From Acidimicrobiales bacterium (lineage in GTDB: Bacteria; Actinomycetota; Acidimicrobiia; Acidimicrobiales; Acidimicrobilacustridaceae): DNA of 64,000 nucleotides. The stretch covers positions 1-64,000 of the forward strand of contig JAURMR010000024.1 in the NCBI GenBank assembly GCA_030830565.1, in the 5' to 3' direction. Under the pieces are notes generated by a model. The model was not told the origin of the DNA and searched no databases. It saw only the letters and a program-made list of their open reading frames with translations. Each line of letters starts with the position of its first letter. Position 1 is the stretch's first letter. Both the position numbers and the translations under genes were made by a program. Below, piece after piece: positions 24,840 through 33,133 of this stretch.

Positions 24840-25700
24840 TCAGCTTCGGCGTTGGCCGAGTTGCACTGGAGTGATGACACTCGGGGGACGGGTTTCGTCG
24901 AACTGTTCAATCGTCACCGCAGAAGTGCTGGACAGTCCAAGTTCCTCCGCAGCGGAATGTTTGTCGAGAACAATGGTGACGAGACCATAGGAATCGACAA
25001 TGAGGCCGACTTCATTCGGATCGAGATCGGCAAAAGTTCCGACGCGTCGAGCAACGCGAGTGCCGTCGTCCATCACCAGTCGAACGGTTTCATCGAATGC
25101 TTCAAGCTCATCGGGGTCGACGTTGAGCTGCGCGTTTCCGTAGTGATCAACCCACAACACTTCGGCGTGGAGACGACCCTCGTCTTCGCGGGTAAGCGGG
25201 ATCATCGCCGGGAACAACGAAATCGGATCGATCGATGGTCCAAGTTCGGAAAGATCGACACCGTTGCAAAGATGCGCTGCTGCGGGAGCGAACACGTCAC
25301 GGCCGTCAAACGTTCCTGGTTCCGTCGTAAACCGATACTCCGGGTTGACGATCTCGACGGCACGATCGGCGCCACCGCATAGCTGCACGACAGCAGCAAG
25401 CACACCGTTATCGGGTCCAACGAGGACCGATGAACCGCCACCGATCTCAACGGCTATCGGGCGACGCGGAGTTCCGACGGTTGGGTCGATCACGGCAACA
25501 ACAACGCCAGGAGCGAGATAGTTCGCAGCACGCACGAGCGCCAAACCTCCAGCGCGAACGTCGTACGCCGGGATGTCGTGTGTGATGTCGATCACGCGCA
25601 CCTCGGGAGCAATCGAACGGATCACCGAATGCACGACGCCAACAAATTCGTCGACGCGTCCGTAATCGGAAAGGAAGGAAACGGTGTCGTAGCGAGGCAT
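24840..25700 (-). CDS. S-adenosyl-L-methionine hydrolase (adenosine-forming), DUF62/SAM hydroxide adenosyltransferase family
   Basis: The 286-residue protein has the family layout: N-terminal FLSDYGRVDEFVGVVH, ITHDIPAYDVRAGGLALVRAANYLAPGVVVAVIDPTVGTPRRPIAVE, and VGPDNGVLAAV, followed by a beta-barrel C-domain (DHYGNAQLNVDPDEL). Conserved Asp, Asp and Arg/Asn positions of the active site are present. Such enzymes split SAM with water to adenosine and methionine; relatives include the fluorinase, but fluorinase-specific loops are not evident. TAACGT lies 9 nt before the ATG. The 29-residue membrane peptide follows. Confidence 0.9.
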   Translation of the reverse strand: MPRYDTVSFLSDYGRVDEFVGVVHSVIRSIAPEVRVIDITHDIPAYDVRAGGLALVRAANYLAPGVVVAVIDPTVGTPRRPIAVEIGGGSSVLVGPDNGVLAAVVQLCGGADRAVEIVNPEYRFTTEPGTFDGRDVFAPAAAHLCNGVDLSELGPSIDPISLFPAMIPLTREDEGRLHAEVLWVDHYGNAQLNVDPDELEAFDETVRLVMDDGTRVARRVGTFADLDPNEVGLIVDSYGLVTIVLDKHSAAEELGLSSTSAVTIEQFDETRPPSVITPVQLGQRRS

Positions 25701-25732
25701 GGGAGAGTCACGTTACCGGCGGACCGGTGACG

Positions 25733-26524
25733 TCAGTCCTGTCCGAGCTGACGAGAACGGTCGGTGGCCGCGGCAACCGCATCGAGAACGGCCGAGCGGA
25801 AGCCACCCGATTCGAGTGCACGAAGTCCTGCGGCAGTGGTTCCGCCGGGCGACGTCACCTGCGCGCGCAACGACGCAGCGGCTTCATCGCTCGACTCAAG
25901 AAGGCTGGCCGAACCAAGCAACGTCTGGACGGCGAGCACTTCAGCGACATCCCGAGGCAGTCCGACGAGAACGCCTGCTTCGATCATGCTTTCGGCCATC
26001 ACGAATACATAGGCCGGTCCGGAACCAGAAAGTCCAGTAACTGCATCAAGTTTGTCCTCTGACACTCGGACAACGACACCCACAGCTTCAAGAACCGATG
26101 ATGCCCAATCGAGATCGGCGTCGGAAGCCGAGGAGCCCGGTGCGATGGCGGCAGCGCCAGCTCGCACTACCGCCGGAGTGTTGGGCATGGCCCGAACAAC
26201 AGCGATACCTCCGCCCAAAGTGTCTTGCAATGCAGCAGTTGTAATGCCCGCAGCAATGGACAACACGCGAGTCGCACCCGCCGCAGCGAGTGCCCGACAT
26301 GTATCGGCAACATCGCCAGGCTTCACGGCAATGACGGCACCTTCGGCCTGCACGATCGAGTCGGTAACGACGACGCCGGGGAAAAGAGCAGTGAGTTGTT
26401 CGCGTCGGTCGGCGACGCGTTCGATCACGGCGATCTCTGCCGGTTCGGCCCAACGAGCATCGAGGAGACCGCCGAGAAGGGCCTCGCCCATGCGACCGCC
26501 ACCAACGATTTGAAGTCGAATCAT
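25733..26524 (-). CDS. proC: Pyrroline-5-carboxylate reductase
   Basis: The 263 residues start MIRLQIVGGGRMGEALLGGLL, the NADPH-binding loop, and contain VVRAMPNTPAVVRAGAAAIAPG and the family signature ending GLSGSGPAYVFVMAESMIEAGVLVGLPRDVA. The enzyme makes L-proline from pyrroline-5-carboxylate. Length is normal. It is monocistronic and probably leaderless (TAGCGT, 6 nt, ATG). In mycobacteria proC also lies within the mshA-to-hemC region, so the neighbourhood is ancestral. Confidence 0.95.
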   Translation of the reverse strand: MIRLQIVGGGRMGEALLGGLLDARWAEPAEIAVIERVADRREQLTALFPGVVVTDSIVQAEGAVIAVKPGDVADTCRALAAAGATRVLSIAAGITTAALQDTLGGGIAVVRAMPNTPAVVRAGAAAIAPGSSASDADLDWASSVLEAVGVVVRVSEDKLDAVTGLSGSGPAYVFVMAESMIEAGVLVGLPRDVAEVLAVQTLLGSASLLESSDEAAASLRAQVTSPGGTTAAGLRALESGGFRSAVLDAVAAATDRSRQLGQD

Positions 26525-26530
26525 GCCGAG

Positions 26531-26536
26531 ACGCTA
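26531..26536 (-). promoter_or_regulatory. -10 box TAGCGT of proC
   Basis: On the minus strand TAGCGT is followed by CTCGGC and the proC ATG; no ribosome site is present. Confidence 0.5.
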
Positions 26537-26613
26537 CCCAATTGGCCCGCCTGGCCCGCTACGGATTCTGTTATGGGTTCTGTTCGTGGTTCTGTGCAAG
26601 GCCAAGAATCGTC

Positions 26614-26677
26614 GTCCGGGTGGTCGAACCACCACACTCACTTCCCCGATGACCGCAGAAGTTCGTTCCACCCGGAC
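26614..26677. repeat. Inverted repeat in the proC-ybjN gap
   Basis: GTCCGGGTGG (26614-26623) and CCACCCGGAC (26668-26677) are a perfect 10-bp inverted repeat. A second perfect hairpin, GGTGGTCGAACCACC (26619-26633), overlaps its left arm, so the two structures compete. The 228-nt gap 26525-26752 has short open frames on both strands (for example a 56-codon one on the minus strand) but none with a convincing start or family. Confidence 0.45.
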
Positions 26678-26752
26678 AACTGCGATCGTAGAAATCACCA
26701 TCGGTGCTTCGCATGGGCCGAATGGGCGATTTCACTTCAACTCGACGAAGCC

Positions 26753-27220
26753 TCAGTCGTTTGAAAAGCGGGTGGCGAAACCAATTCGCAGTGCCGGCTG
26801 AAAGAACTGTTCGACATAGGTATAGAGCGAACCCAAGATTCGGTCGAGTTCACCTTCGTCAATCGCATGAACCGGCAACGAACCGGCAAGAAAGATTGCG
26901 TCTTCTTCACCAATACAAAACGCCATCCCTGTGGTCTTGCGGTTTCGACGAAGCAAGTGTTCGAAGAACTGCGCATGATTTTCTTCGGGCGAAGGCATGA
27001 CGTAGGTCTCGTAGTGCAGCGTGCGCTGGCGAAGTGTGAACCAAATCGTGAACACGTCTTTACTCTCACCGAGCACGCGCACATACCAACGTCGCTCCGA
27101 AGGTTCACCGCGTTCAATGGCCGCGACAAAGGGATTTGTTTTGAGTTCATTAGCGAGCCACGCATCGATCTGAAGTTCGATTGCGTCGAGTTCTGCGTTG
27201 TCTGCGATGTTGTCAGCCAT
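26753..27220 (-). CDS. YbjN-domain protein
   Basis: The 155-residue protein is one YbjN domain, the fold of type III secretion chaperones: RRWYVRVLGESKDVFTIWFTLRQRTLHYETYVMPSPEENHAQFFEHLLRRN followed by the FCIGEEDAIFLAGSLP block. It starts 3 nt after the mshA stop and is its operon partner, as in Mycobacterium (Rv0486-Rv0487). Its job is unproven; chaperone-like binding of a partner protein is the usual suggestion. Confidence 0.85.
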   Translation of the reverse strand: MADNIADNAELDAIELQIDAWLANELKTNPFVAAIERGEPSERRWYVRVLGESKDVFTIWFTLRQRTLHYETYVMPSPEENHAQFFEHLLRRNRKTTGMAFCIGEEDAIFLAGSLPVHAIDEGELDRILGSLYTYVEQFFQPALRIGFATRFSND

Positions 27221-27223
27221 GAG

Positions 27224-28441
27224 TTATTGACACGTCACAAGGGAGCGAGAAGTGAGATCGGCATAGAGACGACGAAGTCGAGCCGCTGTTGTTGACCATG
27301 TGTAGTGCGAAGCACTTTCGGCAGCGGCGATGGACAGTGACTCGGCGAGAGCCGGCGATTCGAGAATTGTACGAACCGCCCCAGCAAAGCCACGTGGATC
27401 ACGGTTCTCGATGAGAAATCCGGTTGAACCTTCTTCAACAAGCGTCAGGAGACCACCGACAGCGGCGGCCACAACAGGCGTTCCGCACGCCGCCGCTTCG
27501 AGCGCAACAAGCCCGAACGATTCGGAACGACTCGGCACGATGCAAACGTCGGCGGCGCGGTAATAGGTCGAAAGCAGGTGATGAGGCTGCGGTGGAACAA
27601 ACCGAACTCGACCACGAAGGCCGAGCGCAGTAACGAGTGATGTCGCTGCTTCTAACTCCGCATTTCCTTCGACGCCGCTGGCGCCACCCACTACGAGCAG
27701 CACGGCATCGGGATGGGTATCGGAAAGTTCGGCGAGTGCAGCGATGGCCACGGTCAAACCTTTGAGTGGCTGAATCCGACCAGCAAAAAGAAGCACTGGC
27801 TCATCACCTAAACCGAGGGCGTAGCGCGCGCCACGGCGATCACCGGGTGAGAAGAAGGCATGATCGACACCTGGCGGAACGATCTCGATACGCGAAGGAT
27901 CGGCTCCGTAGAGATCAACCAGTTGGGTCACTTCGGCAGCGCAATTTGCGAGGATCGCATCGGAGCACGCAATGACTTCAGATTCGGCTTGCACCCGAAG
28001 AGCAGGCTCTTCGTCGCCCGTCTCTGCCTTCACGCGCGCAAGCGTGTGGAACGTCGAGACGAGCGGGAGCGAAAGTTCATGCTTCAGGCGATGACCGACC
28101 ACCCCGGAAAGCCAGTAGTTGGCGTGGATCGCGTCGGGACCGTCGTCACGGCTCAGATGTCGCGCAACGCCATCACCAAATTCATCAAGAACCTGCGGAA
28201 GGTCTTCCTTCGCAAGATCAAGTGGACCCGCATCGACGTGAACGACACGGAAACCCGGTTCAACGTCAACGAACTCGGGTTGACCTTCAGCAGATCGGCG
28301 GGTGTAGACCTCGGCCTTGACGCCAGCCTGTGCGAGCGCGCCAACGAGTTCGCGCACGTACACGTTCATCCCACCTGAATCGCCACTACCCGGCTGGGCA
28401 AGGGGGGAAGTGTGCAGCGAAAGCACCGCTAGAGACCGCAT
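27224..28441 (-). CDS. mshA: GT4 glycosyltransferase, probable D-inositol-3-phosphate glycosyltransferase of mycothiol synthesis
   Basis: The 405-residue protein begins with SLHTSPLAQPGSGDSGGMNVYVRELVGALA, almost the MshA signature for the donor/acceptor loop, then HANYWLSGVVGHRLKHEL and the GT-B C-domain with FAGRIQPLKGL and VPSRSESFGLVALEAAACGTPVVA (E-x7-E). MshA joins UDP-GlcNAc to inositol-3-phosphate in the first step of mycothiol synthesis. A sucrose-synthase-like GT4 relative cannot be excluded, but the YbjN partner and neighbourhood favour MshA. GGAGGAG precedes the ATG. Confidence 0.88.
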   Translation of the reverse strand: MRSLAVLSLHTSPLAQPGSGDSGGMNVYVRELVGALAQAGVKAEVYTRRSAEGQPEFVDVEPGFRVVHVDAGPLDLAKEDLPQVLDEFGDGVARHLSRDDGPDAIHANYWLSGVVGHRLKHELSLPLVSTFHTLARVKAETGDEEPALRVQAESEVIACSDAILANCAAEVTQLVDLYGADPSRIEIVPPGVDHAFFSPGDRRGARYALGLGDEPVLLFAGRIQPLKGLTVAIAALAELSDTHPDAVLLVVGGASGVEGNAELEAATSLVTALGLRGRVRFVPPQPHHLLSTYYRAADVCIVPSRSESFGLVALEAAACGTPVVAAAVGGLLTLVEEGSTGFLIENRDPRGFAGAVRTILESPALAESLSIAAAESASHYTWSTTAARLRRLYADLTSRSLVTCQ

Positions 28442-28493
28442 GACTCCTCCACGCTACGGCGCAAACGCCCCAAAGAGCACCTTTGGGGAACGA

Positions 28494-29267
28494 TCAGCCG
28501 ATTTGTGACAGGTAGTTCGTCAGCATGAGGCCCCACACCGGGGCAACAATCAACCAGGCATCGAGCCGGCGAAGAGCCGGGCCCGCAGATGGCGCCGATG
28601 GCGCAAGCGCCGAGGCCACAGGCGCACCCAGAGGGGCAAGCACCGCAACGAGACCCCCAAAGACCCACCCCGCTCGAGTCTCGAATGGGCCGAGCTGGAA
28701 CACCGCTTCCACGAACGTCACGACCATCACTGCAGCGATCCCCGAGAGCGGACCTTCGAACACGCTTCCCGCTTCCGCACCCATGAGGTAATCGCCGGTT
28801 TCATACGCGCTAACGAGCACGAGCAAAACAACCAGCGCACCCATATCGGTGCGACCGATGAGCACGACCGAACCAGCCGCAATGGCCGGGAGCATCACTG
28901 ATCGGAGGCCGACAATGACATCGCTCCGAAGAACACCGCCGGCAATCACTACAAGTGCAACCGCCACCGCAACGCCGGCACCAAAACCGATTGGACCAGT
29001 TAACGCAGCAAGCGGAACCAGCGCTGCAGCAACGCCCCCGAGAACTGGGTTCGCACGACGGCCAGCGTCGCTCCAGGTGCGCACCGTTTGCATTGCGGCG
29101 ACAGCAGCAACAACAGCGAAGAGCACAGCGACTGCGATCGTTCCCACTGCACACGCGGCGCACGCAGCGATAAACCACAACACTCCCAATCGGGCATGTG
29201 GACCATCGGGCTTCGGCAGATAAGCAAACCGGCGAACGAGCGACGGCTTCGATTGAGAACCGCTCAC
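28494..29267 (-). CDS. Integral membrane protein distantly like phosphatidate cytidylyltransferase (CdsA), signature lost
   Basis: The 257 residues contain about seven to eight hydrophobic helices. The C-terminal LRRLDAWLIVAPVWGLML matches the end of CdsA (typically LDRxDSLLxAAPVF), and ETGDYLMGAEAG resembles the SDTGAYxxG element of CdsA. The catalytic S-x-x-K-R-x4-K-D signature is replaced by an Ala/Pro/Ser-rich segment without Lys. Enzyme activity is therefore doubtful; the similarity is recognition by eye. GTG 29267 overlaps the moaD stop (GTGA). Confidence 0.5.
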   Translation of the reverse strand: MSGSQSKPSLVRRFAYLPKPDGPHARLGVLWFIAACAACAVGTIAVAVLFAVVAAVAAMQTVRTWSDAGRRANPVLGGVAAALVPLAALTGPIGFGAGVAVAVALVVIAGGVLRSDVIVGLRSVMLPAIAAGSVVLIGRTDMGALVVLLVLVSAYETGDYLMGAEAGSVFEGPLSGIAAVMVVTFVEAVFQLGPFETRAGWVFGGLVAVLAPLGAPVASALAPSAPSAGPALRRLDAWLIVAPVWGLMLTNYLSQIG

Positions 29268-29506
29268 TCGAACCCACCAGAGACGGGCGGCAGCACTGCG
29301 ACCTCATCGTCATCTCCAACTGGAGTGTCGCCCGAGGCAGGTTCGCCGTTGCACCACACGCGACTGTTCGCAACCACATCAGCAAACGCAGACCCATAGC
29401 GAAGAACTGCTGCAGCGAGAACTTCGTCGACTGTGGCGCCAGCAACGGTGTCGCGACCGGTGCCTGCGGCTTCACGAGCCGATGCAAACAGTCGAAGAGA
29501 AGCCAC
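29264..29506 (-). CDS. MoaD/ThiS-family sulfur-carrier protein with a GGFE tail
   Basis: An 80-residue ubiquitin-like protein: [21 protein letters not shown] at the start and DDDEVAVLPPVSGGFE at the end. The fold and the GG near the terminus are those of MoaD-type carriers for molybdopterin synthase, but two residues (Phe-Glu) follow the GG, so it would need trimming before activation, as known for some carriers such as CysO-like proteins. GTG 29506 lies 6 nt after TAACCT. It overlaps the CdsA-like gene by 4 nt. Confidence 0.8.
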   Translation of the reverse strand: MASLRLFASAREAAGTGRDTVAGATVDEVLAAAVLRYGSAFADVVANSRVWCNGEPASGDTPVGDDDEVAVLPPVSGGFE

Positions 29507-29512
29507 GACGGC

Positions 29513-29560
29513 AGGTTATGCGTTGAGCGCCACACCTCAGTCTCGAGGGTCGGGTACCGT
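29513..29560. promoter_or_regulatory. Divergent leaderless promoters of moaD-like and phosphoglycerate-mutase-like genes
   Basis: TAACCT (minus, 29513-29518) lies 6 nt before GTG 29506, and TACCGT (plus, 29555-29560) lies 6 nt before GTG 29567. Both transcripts would start at their GTG codons from a gap of only 60 nt. Confidence 0.5.
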
Positions 29561-29566
29561 CACGCC

Positions 29567-30157
29567 GTGACTCGCCTCCTTCTCGTCCGCCACGGTCAAT
29601 CTGAATGGAACGCCGTCGGCCGTTGGCAGGGGAAAGCCGACCCCGCCCTGACCGACTTCGGGCGTCAGCAGGCATTCCACGCCTCACAACGCATCGGATC
29701 GGTCGATGTCATCGTCGCTTCCCCGCTCGTTCGCGCATTTGAAACTGCGCAGATCATCAGTTCCCAGATCGGCGTTGGCCCCATCGTCGTCGACCCCGAT
29801 CTCATGGAACGAGACGCTGGCGAGTGGGAAGGCCTGACGCGCGCAGAAATCGAAGCCGAGTGGCCCGGCTATCTGGGTCACGACAAATGGCCACCTGGCT
29901 ATGAACTCCACGATGAACTTCTCGTGCGCACTCGCGCTGCCCTCGACCGCATCCACGCTGACTACGAAGGCGCCGACGTACTTGTTCTCACCCACGGCGG
30001 CGTCATCGGCACACTCGAAGTGCAGCACTCCGAACAGTGGCAACGGATGCCGAACCTCGGCGGCAGAGTGTTCATTCATCACGGAGACCGTCTCCAACTT
30101 GGCGAGCGAATGGTTCTTGTCGAAGACGACGAGATCACGATTCCCGATCAGATCTGA
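29567..30157 (+). CDS. Histidine-phosphatase-superfamily protein (phosphoglycerate-mutase-like)
   Basis: The 196-residue protein begins VTRLLLVRHGQSEWNAVGRWQGKADPALTDFGRQQA, the RHG motif with the phosphorylated His, and has LVLTHGGVIGTL with the second catalytic His. EGLTRAEIEAEWPG with a preceding ERDAGEWE gives the acid residue. It is more likely a phosphatase (glucosyl-3-phosphoglycerate or other metabolite) than a glycolytic mutase, since it is short. A gpm gene also lies near mshA in mycobacteria. The M48-type gene follows after 8 nt. Confidence 0.88.
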   Translation: MTRLLLVRHGQSEWNAVGRWQGKADPALTDFGRQQAFHASQRIGSVDVIVASPLVRAFETAQIISSQIGVGPIVVDPDLMERDAGEWEGLTRAEIEAEWPGYLGHDKWPPGYELHDELLVRTRAALDRIHADYEGADVLVLTHGGVIGTLEVQHSEQWQRMPNLGGRVFIHHGDRLQLGERMVLVEDDEITIPDQI

Positions 30158-30165
30158 GTGCGGCG

Positions 30166-30813
30166 GTGACCGAACCAGCCCGAGCATCACTGCCGGTCGA
30201 GATTGTCCGGTCTCGACGTCGCCGCAAAACCGTGCAGGCGACGATTGTCGACGGCGTGATTCGAGTCCAAGCGCCGGCATCGATGTCCAAACGCGAACTC
30301 GATGAGCACGTTTCCTGCCTCGTCGCTCGCCTTGAGCGCCGCTATCGGTCTGAATCTGTTGATCTTGAAGCGCGAGCTCTTCGCCTTTCCAAACGATTCG
30401 CGCTTCCCAAAGCAACATCAGTGATGTGGGCCGATCAACGAAGCCAGTGGGGATCATGCACGCCCTCGACTGGTGAAATCCGAATCTCGAATCGACTCGC
30501 TGCTTATCCCCCTTGGATCCTTGATTACGTGCTTGTGCACGAGCTCGCTCATCTCATTGAGGCCAATCACTCCCCCGCGTTCAATGCACTCGTCGCGAAG
30601 TATCCGCTTGCTGAACGAGCACGCGGCTTCCTCATGGCCATTTCCTTTGGCGACACAGGCGTCGCCGAGGACGTCGACGGCGAAGCTCCTGAACCAAACG
30701 ATGAACTCGATTGGGACCAACACGAAGACCCGCAGGAGTCCGAGGACTCTCAGGCGCAAAGACTCGCCGCGACTTCTGAGAGCGACACCGACCCACCACT
30801 CACGCTGTTTTAG
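30166..30813 (+). CDS. YgjP/WLM-type metallopeptidase-like protein (DUF45)
   Basis: The 215-residue protein carries the zincin motif VLVHELAHLIEANHSPAF (HExxH with downstream His) and the upstream SVMWADQRSQWGSCTPSTGEIRISNRL, characteristic of the YgjP/DUF45 family. A highly acidic tail (EDVDGEAPEPNDELDWDQHEDPQESEDSQ) follows. Family members are linked to the SprT/Wss1 proteases, and the substrate is unknown. GTG 30166 follows the upstream stop by 8 nt, so the pair is an operon. Its stop interleaves by 4 nt with the convergent methyltransferase stop. Confidence 0.85.
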   Translation: MTEPARASLPVEIVRSRRRRKTVQATIVDGVIRVQAPASMSKRELDEHVSCLVARLERRYRSESVDLEARALRLSKRFALPKATSVMWADQRSQWGSCTPSTGEIRISNRLAAYPPWILDYVLVHELAHLIEANHSPAFNALVAKYPLAERARGFLMAISFGDTGVAEDVDGEAPEPNDELDWDQHEDPQESEDSQAQRLAATSESDTDPPLTLF

Positions 30814-31493
30814 GAACTGGTTTTCGTTCCCACCACAACACAATGTGGGTGGAAATATCCCTTATCGAGTCGCGCTCTCCGAGTTACCAAACCTTCGCTC
30901 GTCATCAGCATTGCCAGCTGTGCGGCCGATGGGAAGTTCAACACATCTCCATCGGTGATTCGCAGAACCTTCGTGGCGAGAAACTCCTGGAAGTGTGAGA
31001 TTCGCGCTTTCAATTTCGGCTCGGTATCGACTTCTTTCACGATCAGGCTCCCGCCGATCGCAAGAGCGCCCACACATTCAGACAACAAACGTGAACGATC
31101 TTCGGGTGCAAGGAGATACAGCACGTCGGCAAAAACGATCGCATCCCAGCAACCGTCAATTGTCGGAATATCGCCCGACGCACGATGTTCGAATCTGACT
31201 GAGGCCTCGCCTGCCCGCAGGCCACGTAACGACTCGCTCGCAAGCGTGACCTTCTCAGGATCAATGTCGACGCCAACCACCGTTCGGCTCGTTGACGAAA
31301 GCGCCATGTACGTCGTGAACACTCCATGACCGCATCCAACTTCGAGGATGTTTCCCGAACGGGGCACTTCAGCGTCAAGCGCTTCGAACGGCGCAGTCCA
31401 CCAGCGGATCGTCGTGTGAACGCGCGCGGAACGGGGTAACTGCTTCCAGAGTCCGAGGGCTCGCTTCGCCGCTGCGGAACGAGGTCGCTTCAC
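30810..31493 (-). CDS. Class I SAM-dependent methyltransferase
   Basis: The 227 residues form a Rossmann methyltransferase: ILEVGCGHGVFTTYMAL (motif I), VVGVDIDPEKVTLA (acidic loop), CWDAIVFADVLYLL (motif IV) and GGSLIVKEVDTEPK. It lacks substrate-specific motifs. It is the last gene of the envelope glycan operon, overlapping the YdjC-like deacetylase by 4 nt, so methylation of a glycan or lipid-linked sugar is plausible (inference). Confidence 0.85.
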   Translation of the reverse strand: MKRPRSAAAKRALGLWKQLPRSARVHTTIRWWTAPFEALDAEVPRSGNILEVGCGHGVFTTYMALSSTSRTVVGVDIDPEKVTLASESLRGLRAGEASVRFEHRASGDIPTIDGCWDAIVFADVLYLLAPEDRSRLLSECVGALAIGGSLIVKEVDTEPKLKARISHFQEFLATKVLRITDGDVLNFPSAAQLAMLMTSEGLVTRRARLDKGYFHPHCVVVGTKTSS

Positions 31494-32350
31494 AACCCTG
31501 CCCTTGGAAGATCCGCAAATGTTCCGAGGCGGAAACCGAGTTCATCGATCGCGATGCGGACGGTTTCCGAGCACAGCGCGTTGAACTCAGCGTCCCACTT
31601 GTAGTTCCACCGATATCGCGCTCGATCGGGATCATCGGGAAGTCCTGGGTGTGTCGCAAGTTCCGCGCTCGATGCACCTGACGACGCGAGACGCCCAACG
31701 GCTTCAACCATTTCGCCCAAACCAATTGAGCCGGCTTCATCAAGACCTGTTGCTGCGTCGGTCCAGGCCCAATGCCGCTCGCGCAACTGCGCTTCGAGCC
31801 GCCGCGCAAGTTGACGGACGGTGATTCCGATTGGGCCGCGGCCATTTGAACGCATGACACGAATTGCATGAACGTCGTTGGCGTCACCGAGATCAAGGAG
31901 AACGTCGCTCACCATCGGCCAGAGGTGAACGTTTTGATGCGTGTCGAAATGGTCAACCACCAAACCAGCCGAACGGATGGCATCAAGTTGCGCAGTGAAT
32001 TCACGGCGAAGATCGTCGGGATCAATTCGTCCGGCCGCAGCTCGTGGCACAAACGCGCGCCAGGTCGGCCAGAAGTTTCCCGCCTTGTCCACTAGCGACG
32101 GAATCTCCCGGGCCGAAAGCAGTGGCGGATCCTCACCGACAACGGTGAAATGGGCGCCGATTCCCAGACTCGGAACATCACGCAAACGCTTTGCGGCAGA
32201 TTCGAATGCGGGCGCCACGGCGATGATTGACGCCGACGTCACAACTCCGTGTTCATGCGCGTCGATGATGCCTTCCGAAACTCGTTCGGTGAGGCCGTAG
32301 TCATCAGCCGAGACGATGAGGATCGGCTGTTCGTCGTCGGACGAGCTCAC
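31490..32350 (-). CDS. YdjC/ChbG-family carbohydrate deacetylase
   Basis: The 286-residue protein has ILIVSADDYGLTERVSEGIIDAHEHGVVTSASI (metal-binding DD and substrate groove), LGIGAHFTVVGEDPP (GxHxxL-type motif) and VVDHFDTHQNVHLWPMV (DSHxHxH-like metal motif), as in diacetylchitobiose deacetylase ChbG. It removes an N-acetyl group from an amino sugar. GTG 32350 overlaps the upstream glycosyltransferase stop (GTGA), better than the ATG at 32377. The operon suggests editing of a lipid-linked amino sugar. Confidence 0.88.
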   Translation of the reverse strand: MSSSDDEQPILIVSADDYGLTERVSEGIIDAHEHGVVTSASIIAVAPAFESAAKRLRDVPSLGIGAHFTVVGEDPPLLSAREIPSLVDKAGNFWPTWRAFVPRAAAGRIDPDDLRREFTAQLDAIRSAGLVVDHFDTHQNVHLWPMVSDVLLDLGDANDVHAIRVMRSNGRGPIGITVRQLARRLEAQLRERHWAWTDAATGLDEAGSIGLGEMVEAVGRLASSGASSAELATHPGLPDDPDRARYRWNYKWDAEFNALCSETVRIAIDELGFRLGTFADLPRAGL

Positions 32351-33129
32351 GAGTTCGCGCCGCCTCCTGAATTCCAAGGCTGGCGCACTTCGATGGGCAA
32401 GGGTTCAAGCGATTGCAGATCGCTTCGCAGCTCCCACATTTCGCGGAGGATCTTGAAAATGACCGCATTCGAGGAAAGCGTCGAGATGCCCCGTGTTCGA
32501 GGGAAATAGTCGACACCGAATTGCACAATGCTGAACCCAAGCTTCTGCGCACGGGCAAGTAGCTCAACATCGATGAATGAACCCTCGCTATGGAGTTCGA
32601 TGTTGTCAAGCAACGAGCGGCGCATGAGTTTGAATGCGAAATTCATGTCGCGGAGGCGAAGACCAAACACCGTTTGAATGAGGTGGTTGTAGACGTAGCT
32701 GTAGACCAGTCGACGTGCGCCTTCACCAGTTCGATCGAATCGATACGCGCTCACAATGTCGGCTTCGTAAATGCGGAGCAAACGCACGGCCTTTGCAACC
32801 TCGGCCATATCGAACGGTAGGTCGGCATCGGTGTAGAGGACGATCTCGCCCTTCGCGTTCTCGAATCCGGTCTTCAGCGTTCCACCAAGTTTGCGATTGG
32901 TTTCGTGGTGAACCACCGAGATTCGCTCATCGGCCGCAGCCATCTGATCGGCGATCTTCCCCGTGGCATCGGTGGATGCGTCATTGATGATGAGGACGTC
33001 ATACCGAGCGATCTCACCGGTCTCGATGAGTGCGTCGCCGGCTTCAAATGCGGCCGCAATGGCGCGCTCAATGGTCTCCTCTTCATTCCACATTGGGTAG
33101 AAGATTGTGAGGCTGTCGAAATGCGCCAT
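32347..33129 (-). CDS. GT2-family glycosyltransferase (polyprenol-phosphate sugar synthase type)
   Basis: The 260-residue protein starts MAHFDSLTIFYPMWNEEETIERAI and has YDVLIINDASTDATG, NRKLGGTLKTGFENAKGEIVLYTDADLPFDM (DxD-like metal site) and a C-terminal ARAQKLGFSIVQFGVDYFPR. This is the DPM1/ArnC-like class that links a sugar to undecaprenyl or decaprenyl phosphate. It has no membrane helix, so it resembles DPM1. It precedes the YdjC and methyltransferase genes and follows the PIG-V-like gene by 4 nt. Confidence 0.88.
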   Translation of the reverse strand: MAHFDSLTIFYPMWNEEETIERAIAAAFEAGDALIETGEIARYDVLIINDASTDATGKIADQMAAADERISVVHHETNRKLGGTLKTGFENAKGEIVLYTDADLPFDMAEVAKAVRLLRIYEADIVSAYRFDRTGEGARRLVYSYVYNHLIQTVFGLRLRDMNFAFKLMRRSLLDNIELHSEGSFIDVELLARAQKLGFSIVQFGVDYFPRTRGISTLSSNAVIFKILREMWELRSDLQSLEPLPIEVRQPWNSGGGANS

Positions 33130-33133
33130 GGCC

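Noticed and set aside
26523-26801. Plus-strand 92-codon frame in the proC-ybjN gap
   Set aside because: It overlaps the start of proC and the end of ybjN, has no ribosome site or family, and its hydrophobic start may be chance. The gap is reported as an inverted repeat instead.
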